Assembly (NCBI RefSeq): GCF_030814995.1
Contig: NZ_JAUSVX010000023.1
Location: forward strand, 1-64,000
DNA: 64,000 bases
Origin: Labrys wisconsinensis
GTDB taxonomy: Bacteria; Pseudomonadota; Alphaproteobacteria; Rhizobiales; Labraceae
Reading direction: 5' to 3'
Shown here: positions 48,009 through 55,864 of the stretch, one piece after another
Position numbering within the stretch: position 1 is the first letter of the stretch
Layout of the letters: every line of letters begins with the position of its first letter
Translations under genes and position numbers: made by a program
Notes under the pieces: generated by a model
Told to the model about the DNA's origin: nothing
Database searches by the model: none
Seen by the model: only the letters and a program-made list of their open reading frames with translations

Positions 48009-49045
48009 CGCACCTCCTCCATCGTCCCGCTCGCCGCCGACCGGTACAGCGCGTCGAGCACCTCCACGGCCCGGAGGCCGACGATGCCCGGCGCCGGGTT
48101 ATCCACGGGCAGGCCGCGGCAGATGTCGACCAGCGCCTTGACCGGCGCGACGCATTCATAGGCGCCGTCCCCGGCCGCGATCTGGCCGGTGACGCTCTCG
48201 CCGTCGCGCCGGTGCAGCTCCAGCCGCTCGCGCTCGATGTCGAGCAGCAGCATGCCCTCGCTGCCGAAGATCCGCATGTCGATCTGGAAACCGCACTGCT
48301 TCGGCACGGTCGCGGCGCCGGAGAGCGAGCCCGTCGCGCCATTGGCGAAGCGCACCACCGCGGCGTCGTAATAGTCGACGCCGGCGGGCGACTGCCCGGT
48401 GCAGGCGAAGACCTTAGCCGGCTCGAGATCTGCGATGCGGAAGAGGAGGCCGAGGGCGTGGACGAGCTGGCCCCAGCCATAGCCGCCCGCCCGCTTCGGG
48501 TCGGCCCAGGTCGAGGGCGGCGGCCGGAACATGGCGCCTTCCGTCTCCTGCATCGGCCGGCCGGCCATCAGGTCGTCGAGGGCGGAGGCCATCTGCAGCA
48601 CCACGTGCTCGATCCGCCCGACCCGCGGCGCCAGCGCCCGAGCCCGGGCGGCGAAGGCCTTGAAGTTCCAGCCGTAGGGCACCACCACCTGCCGCCCGGC
48701 GGCCGCAGCGGCGTCGACGATCGCCCGGGCATCGGCGGCAGTGGTGGCGAGCGGCTTCTCCACCAGCACGTGGCAGCCCTTGGCCAGCGCCGCCAGCGCG
48801 TGCTCGTGGTGCAGCACATGCGGCGAGGCGATGATGACGCCGTCCATCGGCACCGTATCGAGCATCTCGCGATAGTCTTCGAAGGCGTGCGGCACGTCGA
48901 AGGCCTGCTGCAGCCGAGCCAGATCCTCGGCCCCGAGGCGGTTGACGGCGACCACCTCGCAGTCCGGGTCCGCCTTCAGCGCCGGCAGGTGGTTGGCGGC
49001 GGCCCACCAGCCGGCGCCGATCACGCCGATGCGGGCCCTGCTCAC
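48005..49045 (-). CDS. Gfo/Idh/MocA-family NAD(P)-dependent oxidoreductase
   Basis: Product of 346 residues. The Rossmann motif GVIGAGWWAAANHLPAL starts at about residue 7. HVLVEKPLATTAADARAIV holds the EKP signature. The C-terminal alpha/beta domain is of the usual type. Members oxidise sugars, inositols or sugar-nucleotides at C1, C2 or C3. Its position second in the operon, after the regulator and overlapping the isomerase gene, suggests that it makes the keto-sugar used by the isomerase. Confidence 0.9.
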   Translation of the reverse strand: MSRARIGVIGAGWWAAANHLPALKADPDCEVVAVNRLGAEDLARLQQAFDVPHAFEDYREMLDTVPMDGVIIASPHVLHHEHALAALAKGCHVLVEKPLATTAADARAIVDAAAAAGRQVVVPYGWNFKAFAARARALAPRVGRIEHVVLQMASALDDLMAGRPMQETEGAMFRPPPSTWADPKRAGGYGWGQLVHALGLLFRIADLEPAKVFACTGQSPAGVDYYDAAVVRFANGATGSLSGAATVPKQCGFQIDMRIFGSEGMLLLDIERERLELHRRDGESVTGQIAAGDGAYECVAPVKALVDICRGLPVDNPAPGIVGLRAVEVLDALYRSAASGTMEEVR

Positions 49046-49758
49046 GGCCGGCCTCCCATGGCGGCGACGGTCGATCGGTGCACATTGGCCATATGGGTCT
49101 CCATGGCGCGCGCGGCCGCCTCGGCGTCGTGCGCCGCGAAGGCCGCGAGGATGGCCTGGTGGTCGGCGAAGGACTGCTGGATCGCCCCGGGCGTCTCCGC
49201 GGCGATGCGCCGGTATTCCAGGCCGAGGATGTAGAAGGACTGCGACACCCGCACCAGGAACGGGTTGCCGCAGACGGCGGCCATGATGCGATGGAACTCG
49301 GCGTCGGACTCGCGGAAGGCCAGGGGATCGGCGAGGGTGCCGCGCTGGGCCTCGAGCACCGCGCCGAGCCGGGCGATGTCCTCGTCCGTGATCTTCTCGG
49401 CGACGATGCGCGCCATGCCGGCCTCGGTCAGGCGCCGCGCCTCGTAGAGGGCGTTGACGTTCTCCTCGTTGAGGGTGATCAGCATCTGGAACGGCGCCAG
49501 CAGGTCGGAAGCGTCGAGCGAGGACACGACGATGCCCCCGCCCTGCCGCGCCTTCAGCACGCCGAGGATCTGCAGGCCGCGCAGGGCTTCGCGCAGGCTC
49601 GGGCGGCTCACCTGCATCAGCACGGCGAGCTCACGCTCCGGCGGCAGCTGGTCGCCGGGCCTGAGGTTCTTGGTGCGCACCAGGTCGAGCAGCCGCCGCG
49701 CCACCTGTTCGGCGAGGGAGCTGCGCTCGATCGGCGCGAAGGGGCTGGCCAGGGTCAT
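49042..49758 (-). CDS. FadR-subfamily GntR transcriptional regulator, first gene of block B
   Basis: Product of 238 residues. The winged HTH (about 12-75: AEQVARRLLDLV, LRPGDQLPPERELAVLM, VSRPSLREALRGL) is followed by an FCD ligand domain (about 90-225) with metal-type residues in the E-F-H pattern (ESDAEFHRIM and SFADHQAIL). FCD regulators sense organic acids. A near-consensus FadR/PdhR-like site (51299-51314) lies 1.5 kb away between block C genes and is a candidate target. Its stop overlaps the Gfo/Idh start. Confidence 0.9.
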   Translation of the reverse strand: MTLASPFAPIERSSLAEQVARRLLDLVRTKNLRPGDQLPPERELAVLMQVSRPSLREALRGLQILGVLKARQGGGIVVSSLDASDLLAPFQMLITLNEENVNALYEARRLTEAGMARIVAEKITDEDIARLGAVLEAQRGTLADPLAFRESDAEFHRIMAAVCGNPFLVRVSQSFYILGLEYRRIAAETPGAIQQSFADHQAILAAFAAHDAEAAARAMETHMANVHRSTVAAMGGRP

Positions 49759-50022
49759 CGCGTTCCGTCTCGGTTGCCTGTGGTGGCACGGAAGGCAAAT
49801 GCATCGGACACGACGCCGACCGATCCCCTCCTCCTTGCGGGGAGGGGTACGGGGTGGGGGTCCATCAGGACAGGGCGAACCCTACGCCCCCGACCCCCAC
49901 CCTTTATCCCTCCCCGCAAGGGGGAGGGAAGACCCATGCGTCGAGCCCAGTTCGACACGTGCGCACCTTGCTCCACCGAACCTCGTCCTCTCACAAATCG
50001 TCGAACCACGCCCGAGTCTGGC
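49759..50022. repeat. Composite CCCTCC/GGGAGG repeat upstream of block B
   Basis: Two inverted units are present: CCCCTCCTCCTTGCGGGGAGGGG (about 49825-49847, an imperfect hairpin, in part) with GGGGTGGGGGTCCATCAGGA, and CCCCCACCC-TTTATCCCTCCCCGCAAGGGGGAGGGA (about 49901-49928, in parts). GACGCCGACC and TGCGTCGAG border the element. It lies between the regulator start and the 3' end of the orphan binding-protein gene, so a block B promoter must be within or next to it. Confidence 0.75.
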
Positions 50023-51228
50023 TCAGCCGGGGATCGGCGGCAGCAGCACCTGGAAATTCCTGAACTCGTCGCGCTGATGCAGCGCCGCGACATAGGCGCG
50101 GTAGGCCGCCTCGTCGATGGCGGCGTCGGCCGGCTGCCAGTCCGGACGGGCGCGGCAGGCGACCGCCGGATCGACCTTGCAGGCAGTGTCCGGCTTCACC
50201 AGGTCGCTGAAGGCGAACACGCTCTTCGGCACCGGCCTGCCGGCCAGCATGGCGAGCGCCGTCGGCACCGCGGCATTGGCATAGCCCTTGGGGAAGAAGG
50301 ACATGGTGCCGACGAAGGCCGGGTCCTGCCCGAGCAGGTCGAGCCGCTCCCCGCCCATGCCGACGGCCAGCGTGCTCTCGCTCCGACCGGCCGCAGCGAG
50401 CGCGCGCAGCGCCCCGGCGAGCTGCTCGTCGCTGAAGGAGGCGACCAGCACGGGCTTGTCCGGATCGAGACGCCCCATGAGGTTGTTCATCGCCGTGAAG
50501 CCGCTGTCGGCGGTGCCCTGCATGTCGAGCCAGACGATCTGGCTCGCCGGCAGGTCCGGCATCACCGACTTGACCCCCGCCTCCTGCGACAGGTTGCGCA
50601 GCCGGCCATTCGGCCCGACGAGCGGGAAGGCGGCGATCACCAGCGTCGCCTCGCCGGCCTTGTCCTTGCCCCAGCGCTGCACCGCGGCCTCGGCCACATA
50701 GGTGCCGGCCCGGAAGCCGGCACGGGCATTGTCGACGCCGACCCAGGCGGCGCCGATGATCGGGATGTCGAGCGAGATGATCGGGATGCCGGCATCGTCG
50801 AGCGGCTTCTTCACCGCGCCGCCGAACTGCACGTCGAGCAGGCTGTTGATGACGAAATCGACGTTGCGCGTCGCGAAGGACTGGGCGTTGGCGACGTTCT
50901 TCTGCGGATCCCACTCGTTGTCGGCGGTCAGGAGCTCGATGCCGGCGGCCTCCGCGATCTCCTGCAGGCCCTGACGGTTGAGCTGGGAGAAGGGCGAGGA
51001 GCCGCCCCACATGGTGTAGCCGAACACATAGGCCTTGCCGTTGCGCGGCGGCGTCTTCGCCATGGCGTCCTTGACCATGGCGGCGAGCGCCGCCTTGTCC
51101 GGGTTGGCGGGGCCGACCTTGTCGGGATCGAAGCCGTGAAACGGTTCGGCCCGGGCGAGGCCGCCCAGCGCCGCGCTCGCGGCGACGGCGGCCGCCGATG
51201 CCAGGACTGCCCGGCGCGTGATGCCCAT
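50023..51228 (-). CDS. Orphan RbsB-type sugar ABC transporter substrate-binding protein (block C)
   Basis: Periplasmic receptor of 401 residues, larger than usual RbsB proteins (about 300). The signal has a twin-arginine-like start (MGITRRAVLASAAAVAA). The mature part includes GYTMWGGSSPFSQLNRQGLQ in part, ISLDIPIIGAAWVGVDNARAG in part and VASFSDEQLAGALRAL. GGGAGGG precedes the ATG at 51228. No permease or ATPase genes adjoin it, so it either feeds another importer (for example those of blocks A or D) or has a sensing role. It diverges from a dehydratase gene. Confidence 0.87.
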   Translation of the reverse strand: MGITRRAVLASAAAVAASAALGGLARAEPFHGFDPDKVGPANPDKAALAAMVKDAMAKTPPRNGKAYVFGYTMWGGSSPFSQLNRQGLQEIAEAAGIELLTADNEWDPQKNVANAQSFATRNVDFVINSLLDVQFGGAVKKPLDDAGIPIISLDIPIIGAAWVGVDNARAGFRAGTYVAEAAVQRWGKDKAGEATLVIAAFPLVGPNGRLRNLSQEAGVKSVMPDLPASQIVWLDMQGTADSGFTAMNNLMGRLDPDKPVLVASFSDEQLAGALRALAAAGRSESTLAVGMGGERLDLLGQDPAFVGTMSFFPKGYANAAVPTALAMLAGRPVPKSVFAFSDLVKPDTACKVDPAVACRARPDWQPADAAIDEAAYRAYVAALHQRDEFRNFQVLLPPIPG

Positions 51229-51298
51229 TACGACCCTCCCTCGTCCCGCCTCGCGCTCTGCGGCGCGATACCCCGGTTGACGTCTCTTCGGCCCGGCC

Positions 51299-51314
51299 AA
51301 TTGGCCTGACCAAT
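51299..51314. promoter_or_regulatory. FadR/PdhR-type GntR operator between divergent block C genes
   Basis: AATTGGCCTGACCAAT contains the perfect inverted repeat ATTGG-N5-CCAAT and differs in one half-site position from the AATTGGT-N3-ACCAATT pattern known for FCD-type GntR regulators (PdhR, LldR). It sits 70 nt from the binding-protein start and 135 nt from the dehydratase start. The regulator at 49042-49758 is the obvious candidate. Confidence 0.65.
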
Positions 51315-51449
51315 AATCCATGTTGACCACGTTAGCGCGGTCTCGCTAGCTTGCCAAGCTGTTCGCTGCCGGCATGAAACGACCGGCGGCGGCCAGGCGG
51401 GAGCTTCGCCGGCGGCAGATCCGGCGCCGGCCCGCCGAGGGAGGACGCC

Positions 51450-52574
51450 ATGAGGATCGCGAGCGTGCGCTGCCATGTGCTGCGCTGGCCCGAGCCGAAC
51501 GATTTCAACCATGACCGCATGACCGTGCTGGTGCGCGTCGAGAGCGCGGCCGGCATCTGGGGCTGGGGCGAGGCCATCGCCATGTGGCCGGAGGCCTGCA
51601 AGGCGACCGTCGCGGTGATCGAGGACGGCCTCGCGCCGCTGCTGGCGGCGGCGGGCGACATCGACGTCGACGCGGCCTGGCGCGCCATGAAGGCGCATAG
51701 CTGGTGGTATGGCGAGGGCGGCATCGCGGCGCTCGCCATCTCGGCCCTGGACATGGCGCTGTGGGACATCGCCGCCAAGGACCGCGGCGTGCCGCTGGTC
51801 GAGCTCCTCGGCGGCGCGGCGCACGCCGCCCTGCCCGCCTGCGCCAGCCTGCACGTCAACCAGCCGACGATCGAGGAGTCCGTCCGGGAGATCGCCGGCC
51901 ACGTCGAGGGCGGCTTCCGCTCGACCAAGCTCGGCCTCGGCAAGCGCGGCCTGTCGCGGGCCGGGCGCGATCCCGATTACGACATCGCCCTGGTCGGCGC
52001 GCTGCGCGGGGCGATCGGGCCGGGGCCCGGCATCATGGTCGACGCCGGCAACGGCACGACATGGGACATCGACACGGCGATTCGCACGGTCGGCGCCATG
52101 GCGGCCCATGACATCGCCTGGATCGAGGAGCCGTTCCACCCCGGCGCGATCGGCGCCCATCTCGCCCTGCAGGCGGCGGTGCCGACGCCGATCGCCGCCG
52201 GCGAGCGCGAATGGTCGGATGCCGGCTACCGGCGCTGGCTCGCCACCGGCGCCGTCGAGATCTTCGGCATCGATCCTGCCCGCGTCGAGGGCGTCACCGG
52301 CTTCCGCCGGGCGGCCGCGGCGGTCGAAGCAGCGGGCAAGACCGTCAACGCCCATGCCTGGAGCACGGCGGTGCTTACCGCCGCCAGCCTGCACCTGTCG
52401 CTGGCCTGCCCGGCGGCGAAGCTGTTCGAGCTGAAGCCCCTGCCCGGCCCGATGCAGTTCGACCTCGTCGACGAGCCGTTCTGGCACGAGGACGGCGTGG
52501 TCCGGGCCCCGGCCCGTCCGGGCCACGGCGCCGACCCGAAGGAGGCGGTGCTGAGGCGCTACCAGGCCGTGTGA
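51450..52574 (+). CDS. Enolase-superfamily (mandelate racemase group) acid-sugar dehydratase-like protein
   Basis: Product of 374 residues with an N-terminal capping domain (1-125) and a TIM barrel. Metal ligands are D198 (MVDAGN), E226 (WIEEPF) and E252 (AGERE). Lys160 (GFRSTKLGLG) and the D275/H302 dyad (FGIDPAR, NAHAWS) match the mandelate racemase-group acid-base arrangement; a KxK motif is not complete (K-L-G). Most such enzymes dehydrate aldonic or aldaric acids to 2-keto-3-deoxy acids. GAGGGAGGA precedes the ATG. It diverges from the orphan binding-protein gene over a GntR operator. Confidence 0.88.
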   Translation: MRIASVRCHVLRWPEPNDFNHDRMTVLVRVESAAGIWGWGEAIAMWPEACKATVAVIEDGLAPLLAAAGDIDVDAAWRAMKAHSWWYGEGGIAALAISALDMALWDIAAKDRGVPLVELLGGAAHAALPACASLHVNQPTIEESVREIAGHVEGGFRSTKLGLGKRGLSRAGRDPDYDIALVGALRGAIGPGPGIMVDAGNGTTWDIDTAIRTVGAMAAHDIAWIEEPFHPGAIGAHLALQAAVPTPIAAGEREWSDAGYRRWLATGAVEIFGIDPARVEGVTGFRRAAAAVEAAGKTVNAHAWSTAVLTAASLHLSLACPAAKLFELKPLPGPMQFDLVDEPFWHEDGVVRAPARPGHGADPKEAVLRRYQAV

Positions 52575-52666
52575 GGCGGCGCCAAGGCAGCTTTCCGGCG
52601 GCGGGTTGGCTGAAAAGCGGAAAACCTGTATGAGGCAAGAAGGGTCAACTGCTGGAAAGACGCACG

Positions 52667-53170
52667 ATGCTGCTTCGGCTCCTCCTTGCGGGCGCGCTTG
52701 CGACCGTGGCCAGCGCCGCCGCGATGGCGGCGGAAACCACCGCCAGGACGCCCGTGGATGCGCTGATCGTCAAGCATGCCGCCCGCTACAAGGTGCCGGA
52801 GAGCCTGATCCGCCGGGTGGTGCTGCGCGAGAGCCGCTTCAACCCTGCCGCACGTCACGGCCCCTATTGGGGCCTGATGCAGATGCGCCTCGATACCGCG
52901 CGCGGCATGGGCTATCGCGGCCCGGCGCCCGGCCTGCTCGACGCCGACATCAACCTGACCTACGGCGTCGCGTATCTCGCCAATGCCTGGCGGGTGGCGC
53001 GCGGCAATGAGAGCCGCGCCGTGGCGCTCTATTCCGGCGGCTATTATTACGAGGCCAAGCGCAAGGGCATGCTGGGCGAGCTCCTGAAGTCGGCTGTCGT
53101 CACCGACACGACGCCCACCCTGATCCCCGTCTCCGTCACCGGCAGCATCCCGAAGGCCAAGGCGCAGTAG
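52667..53170 (+). CDS. Lytic transglycosylase, SLT-domain protein
   Basis: Small periplasmic muramidase, 167 residues. The signal peptide ends near AAMAAE. The SLT fold follows: Glu in VVLRESRFNPAA (catalytic), GLMQM, and NLTYGVAYLANAW, with the C-terminal YSGGYYYEAKRK. A tail of about 30 residues, TPTLIPVSVTGSIPKAKAQ, is low complexity. GGAAAG lies 9 nt before the ATG. It sits between sugar-catabolism blocks without obvious functional connection and converges on the SorC gene. Confidence 0.88.
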   Translation: MLLRLLLAGALATVASAAAMAAETTARTPVDALIVKHAARYKVPESLIRRVVLRESRFNPAARHGPYWGLMQMRLDTARGMGYRGPAPGLLDADINLTYGVAYLANAWRVARGNESRAVALYSGGYYYEAKRKGMLGELLKSAVVTDTTPTLIPVSVTGSIPKAKAQ

Positions 53171-53191
53171 CGCCGGCGCCGTATCCGCGTC

Positions 53192-54196
53192 TCACCGGCG
53201 CGCGAGCTCGTCGAGCACGGCGAGCGCCGTGTCGCCGTCGATGATCAGGCCGCGCACCAGGCCGCTGCGCAGCAGCGCGATGATGGCGAGGGTCTTCTCC
53301 AGGCCCGCGGCGAGCAGGACGACGTTGCGCCCCCTGAGGTGCTCGGTGCCAACCGCCAGGCTGCGCCGGCTGAGGGGGTGCGGCACCTCGCGGCCGTGGA
53401 TGTCGTAGAGCTTGCCGAGCGTGTCGCACACGGCGCCGCTGTCGCGCACGCTCTGCATCTCCTCAGCCGAGATCATGTCCTGCAGCCGCAGCACCGCGCT
53501 CTCCTGCAGCTCGCCGACGCTGATGAGGTAGAGGTCGGCGGCGCGCGCCATCTCCACCGCGTCCACCACCATGCGCTGCGACATCAGCACCTGCTGGTCG
53601 GCCTCCGAATCCGCGATGAACGGCACGGGCAGGAAATGCACCTCGCCGCCGGTGCGCGCCGCGAAGGCCTGCACCACCTCGAACGGGTTCGAGGCGGAAT
53701 TGCGCGTCAGCGAGCCGATCAGCGAGACGAAGCGGGCCTGCGGATTGCGCACGCCCGAGAGCTGCAGCGCCACCTGCTCGATCGAGCGGCCCCAGCTCAC
53801 CCCGACGGTGATCGGCCCCGTCCCCAGCTTGCCCTTGAGGACATTCGCGCCGGCCGTGCCGACGGCACGCCGGGCGACCACGCTCTGGATCCGGACAAGG
53901 TCCGGATCCGCAGCCATGCGGGAGAAGCCGACCGGCGGCGTCGCCAGGCAGAAGTCGAGCCCGAAGGCGCGGGCGATCGCATGCTCGACGCCGATGTCGC
54001 GGGCCGAATCATGGTTGATGGCGATGCTGATCAGGCCGCGGTCGCGTCCCTCCGACAGGAGGCGGTTGACCCGCGAACGGTGCAGGCCGAGCCGCGCCGC
54101 CGTCTCCTCCTGGTTCAGCCCGGCGACATAGTAGAGCCACGCCACCCGCACGATCAGCGCGTCGTCGGTCTCATGGGCCAGGTTGAGGTTGAGCAT
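53192..54196 (-). CDS. SorC-family sugar-binding transcriptional regulator (block D)
   Basis: Product of 334 residues. HTH region: RVAWLYYVAGLNQEETAARL then LHRSRVNRLLSEG; the sugar-binding domain starts near 85 and has TVGVSWGRSIEQVALQL and VVLLAAGLEKTLAIIALL. It is paralogous to the block A regulator, with the same overall architecture. The ATG at 54196 follows GGAG at 8 nt. It diverges from the block D kinase; two inverted repeats lie in the 127-nt gap and are the predicted operators. The effector is probably a phosphorylated sugar made by the kinase. Confidence 0.88.
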   Translation of the reverse strand: MLNLNLAHETDDALIVRVAWLYYVAGLNQEETAARLGLHRSRVNRLLSEGRDRGLISIAINHDSARDIGVEHAIARAFGLDFCLATPPVGFSRMAADPDLVRIQSVVARRAVGTAGANVLKGKLGTGPITVGVSWGRSIEQVALQLSGVRNPQARFVSLIGSLTRNSASNPFEVVQAFAARTGGEVHFLPVPFIADSEADQQVLMSQRMVVDAVEMARAADLYLISVGELQESAVLRLQDMISAEEMQSVRDSGAVCDTLGKLYDIHGREVPHPLSRRSLAVGTEHLRGRNVVLLAAGLEKTLAIIALLRSGLVRGLIIDGDTALAVLDELARR

Positions 54197-54223
54197 CGTC
54201 GTCTCCGGCCGCGCCGTCGCATG

Positions 54224-54278
54224 TTGACAAGTGTCAGGAAACAAATCAAACGTACATCAAATGTCGCTGCAAGCGACA
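54224..54278 (+). promoter_or_regulatory. Divergent control region of block D with two inverted repeats
   Basis: TTGACA (54224-54229) overlaps TGACA-AG-TGTCA (54225-54236). Downstream, TGTCGCT (54262-54268), GCA and AGCGACA (54272-54278) form a second perfect inverted repeat. Both fit an autoregulated divergent promoter bound by the SorC protein. Confidence 0.6.
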
Positions 54279-54323
54279 AATGTGCAGATAGGGCCGACGC
54301 AGATCGGCGGTGGAGGGAGGAGC

Positions 54324-55829
54324 ATGAGCTTCGTCATCGGCATCGACGGCGGCACCGAGAGCCTTCGCGCCCGCGTCTATGATCTCTCCGGTACCTGCAA
54401 GGGCACCGCCGCCCATCCCTATGACACCGCCTTTTCCGCCGGCGCCCGGGCCGAGCAGGATCCGGAAGACTGGTGGCGGGCCGCCGGCCTTGCCGTGCGC
54501 CAGGCCGTCGCCGAGGCCGGCATCGCGCCCGAGGCGGTCGAGGCCATCGCGCTTGCCACCACGAGCTGCACCGTGGTGGCGCTCGACGAAGCCGGCCGGG
54601 CCCTGCGCCCCGCCATCATCTGGATGGACGTCCGGGCCGAGGCCGAGGCCGCCGACGTCCTCGCCACCGGCGACCCCGCCCTGGTGGTGAACTGCGCCGG
54701 CAAGGGACCGGTCTCGGCGGAATGGATGGTCCCGAAAGCCCTGTGGATCGCCCGGCACGAGCCGGACCTGTTCGCGCGCGCCGCGACGATCTGCGAATAC
54801 CAGGACTTCATGAGTCTGCGGCTGACCGGCCGGCGCTGCGCCAGCCTCGACAATGTCTCGATCCGCTGGCACTTCTCGACCCTGCGCGGCGGCTATCCCG
54901 CGAGCCTTCTCACGAAGCTCGGCCTGGAGGCGCTGCTCGCCAAATGGCCGGCCGAGGTGGTGGCGCCGGGCGAGGTGATCGGCACGCTCACCCCCGAGGC
55001 ATCGGCCCATCTTGGCCTCGGCACCCATGTCAAGGTCGCCCAGGGCGGCGCCGACGCCTTCATCGGCATGATCGGCCTCGGCGTGTCGCAGCCCGGCCAG
55101 CTCGCGCTGATCACCGGCTCCTCGCACCTGATGTTCGGCGTCTCGGCCAAGCCCGTCTCGGTCGACGGGCTCTGGGGCACCTATGCCGACGCCGTCTATC
55201 CCGGCCGCCACATCATCGAGGGCGGACAGACCTCCACCGGCTCGATCATCGCCTGGCTGCGGCGCCTCGCCGGCGGCTCGCTCGACTTCGCCGCGCTCAA
55301 CGCCGAGGCGGCGAAGCTGGAGCCGGGCTGCGACGGCCTGCTGGTGCTCGACCATTTCCAGGGCAACCGCACGCCCTATGTCGACGCGCTGTCGCGCGGC
55401 GCCTTCGTCGGGCTCACCCTCGCCCACGGCATGCCGCATCTCTTCCGCGCCGTGATGGAAGGCATCAGCTTCGGCACCCGCGCCATCCTCGATGGCATGA
55501 CCGCCGCCGGCTTCGCCGCCACCGAGATCACCATCGGCGGCGGCGCCACCTCGTCCGACCTCTGGCTCCAGATCCATGCCGACGCCGCCGGCCTGCCGGT
55601 GAGCGTGCCGGCGGCCAGCGAGGCGCCGGCGCTCGGCGCCGCCATCCTGGCCGGCGTCGCCGGCGGCCGTTTCGCCAGCATCGACGAGGGCATCGCCGCC
55701 ATGGTGCGCCCCGGCCGGCGCATCGAGCCGCGCCCGCGCGAGCGCGCCCTCTACGACGCGCTCTACCGGCGCTACGCCGAGCTCTATCCCGCCCTGAAGC
55801 CCTTCACGCCCAGGCGGGCGGACGCCTGA
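54324..55829 (+). CDS. FGGY-family carbohydrate kinase (block D)
   Basis: Product of 501 residues. The phosphate loop GIDGGTESLRARVYD, ALATTSCTVVALDE and IIWMDVRAEAEA are in the first domain. CEYQDFMSLRLTGR, AQGGADAFIGMIGLG (catalytic Asp) and ITIGGGATSSDLWLQI are in the second, with APALGAAILAGVAGG at the end. It resembles ribulokinase-like FGGY kinases more than XylB and is clearly different from the block A kinase. GGAGGGAGGA precedes the ATG at 54324. It leads block D and is followed 35 nt later by the dehydrogenase E1 genes. Confidence 0.88.
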   Translation: MSFVIGIDGGTESLRARVYDLSGTCKGTAAHPYDTAFSAGARAEQDPEDWWRAAGLAVRQAVAEAGIAPEAVEAIALATTSCTVVALDEAGRALRPAIIWMDVRAEAEAADVLATGDPALVVNCAGKGPVSAEWMVPKALWIARHEPDLFARAATICEYQDFMSLRLTGRRCASLDNVSIRWHFSTLRGGYPASLLTKLGLEALLAKWPAEVVAPGEVIGTLTPEASAHLGLGTHVKVAQGGADAFIGMIGLGVSQPGQLALITGSSHLMFGVSAKPVSVDGLWGTYADAVYPGRHIIEGGQTSTGSIIAWLRRLAGGSLDFAALNAEAAKLEPGCDGLLVLDHFQGNRTPYVDALSRGAFVGLTLAHGMPHLFRAVMEGISFGTRAILDGMTAAGFAATEITIGGGATSSDLWLQIHADAAGLPVSVPAASEAPALGAAILAGVAGGRFASIDEGIAAMVRPGRRIEPRPRERALYDALYRRYAELYPALKPFTPRRADA

Positions 55830-55864
55830 TCCCCCGCCCAGCAATCCCCTCCGGTGGTTCCCGC

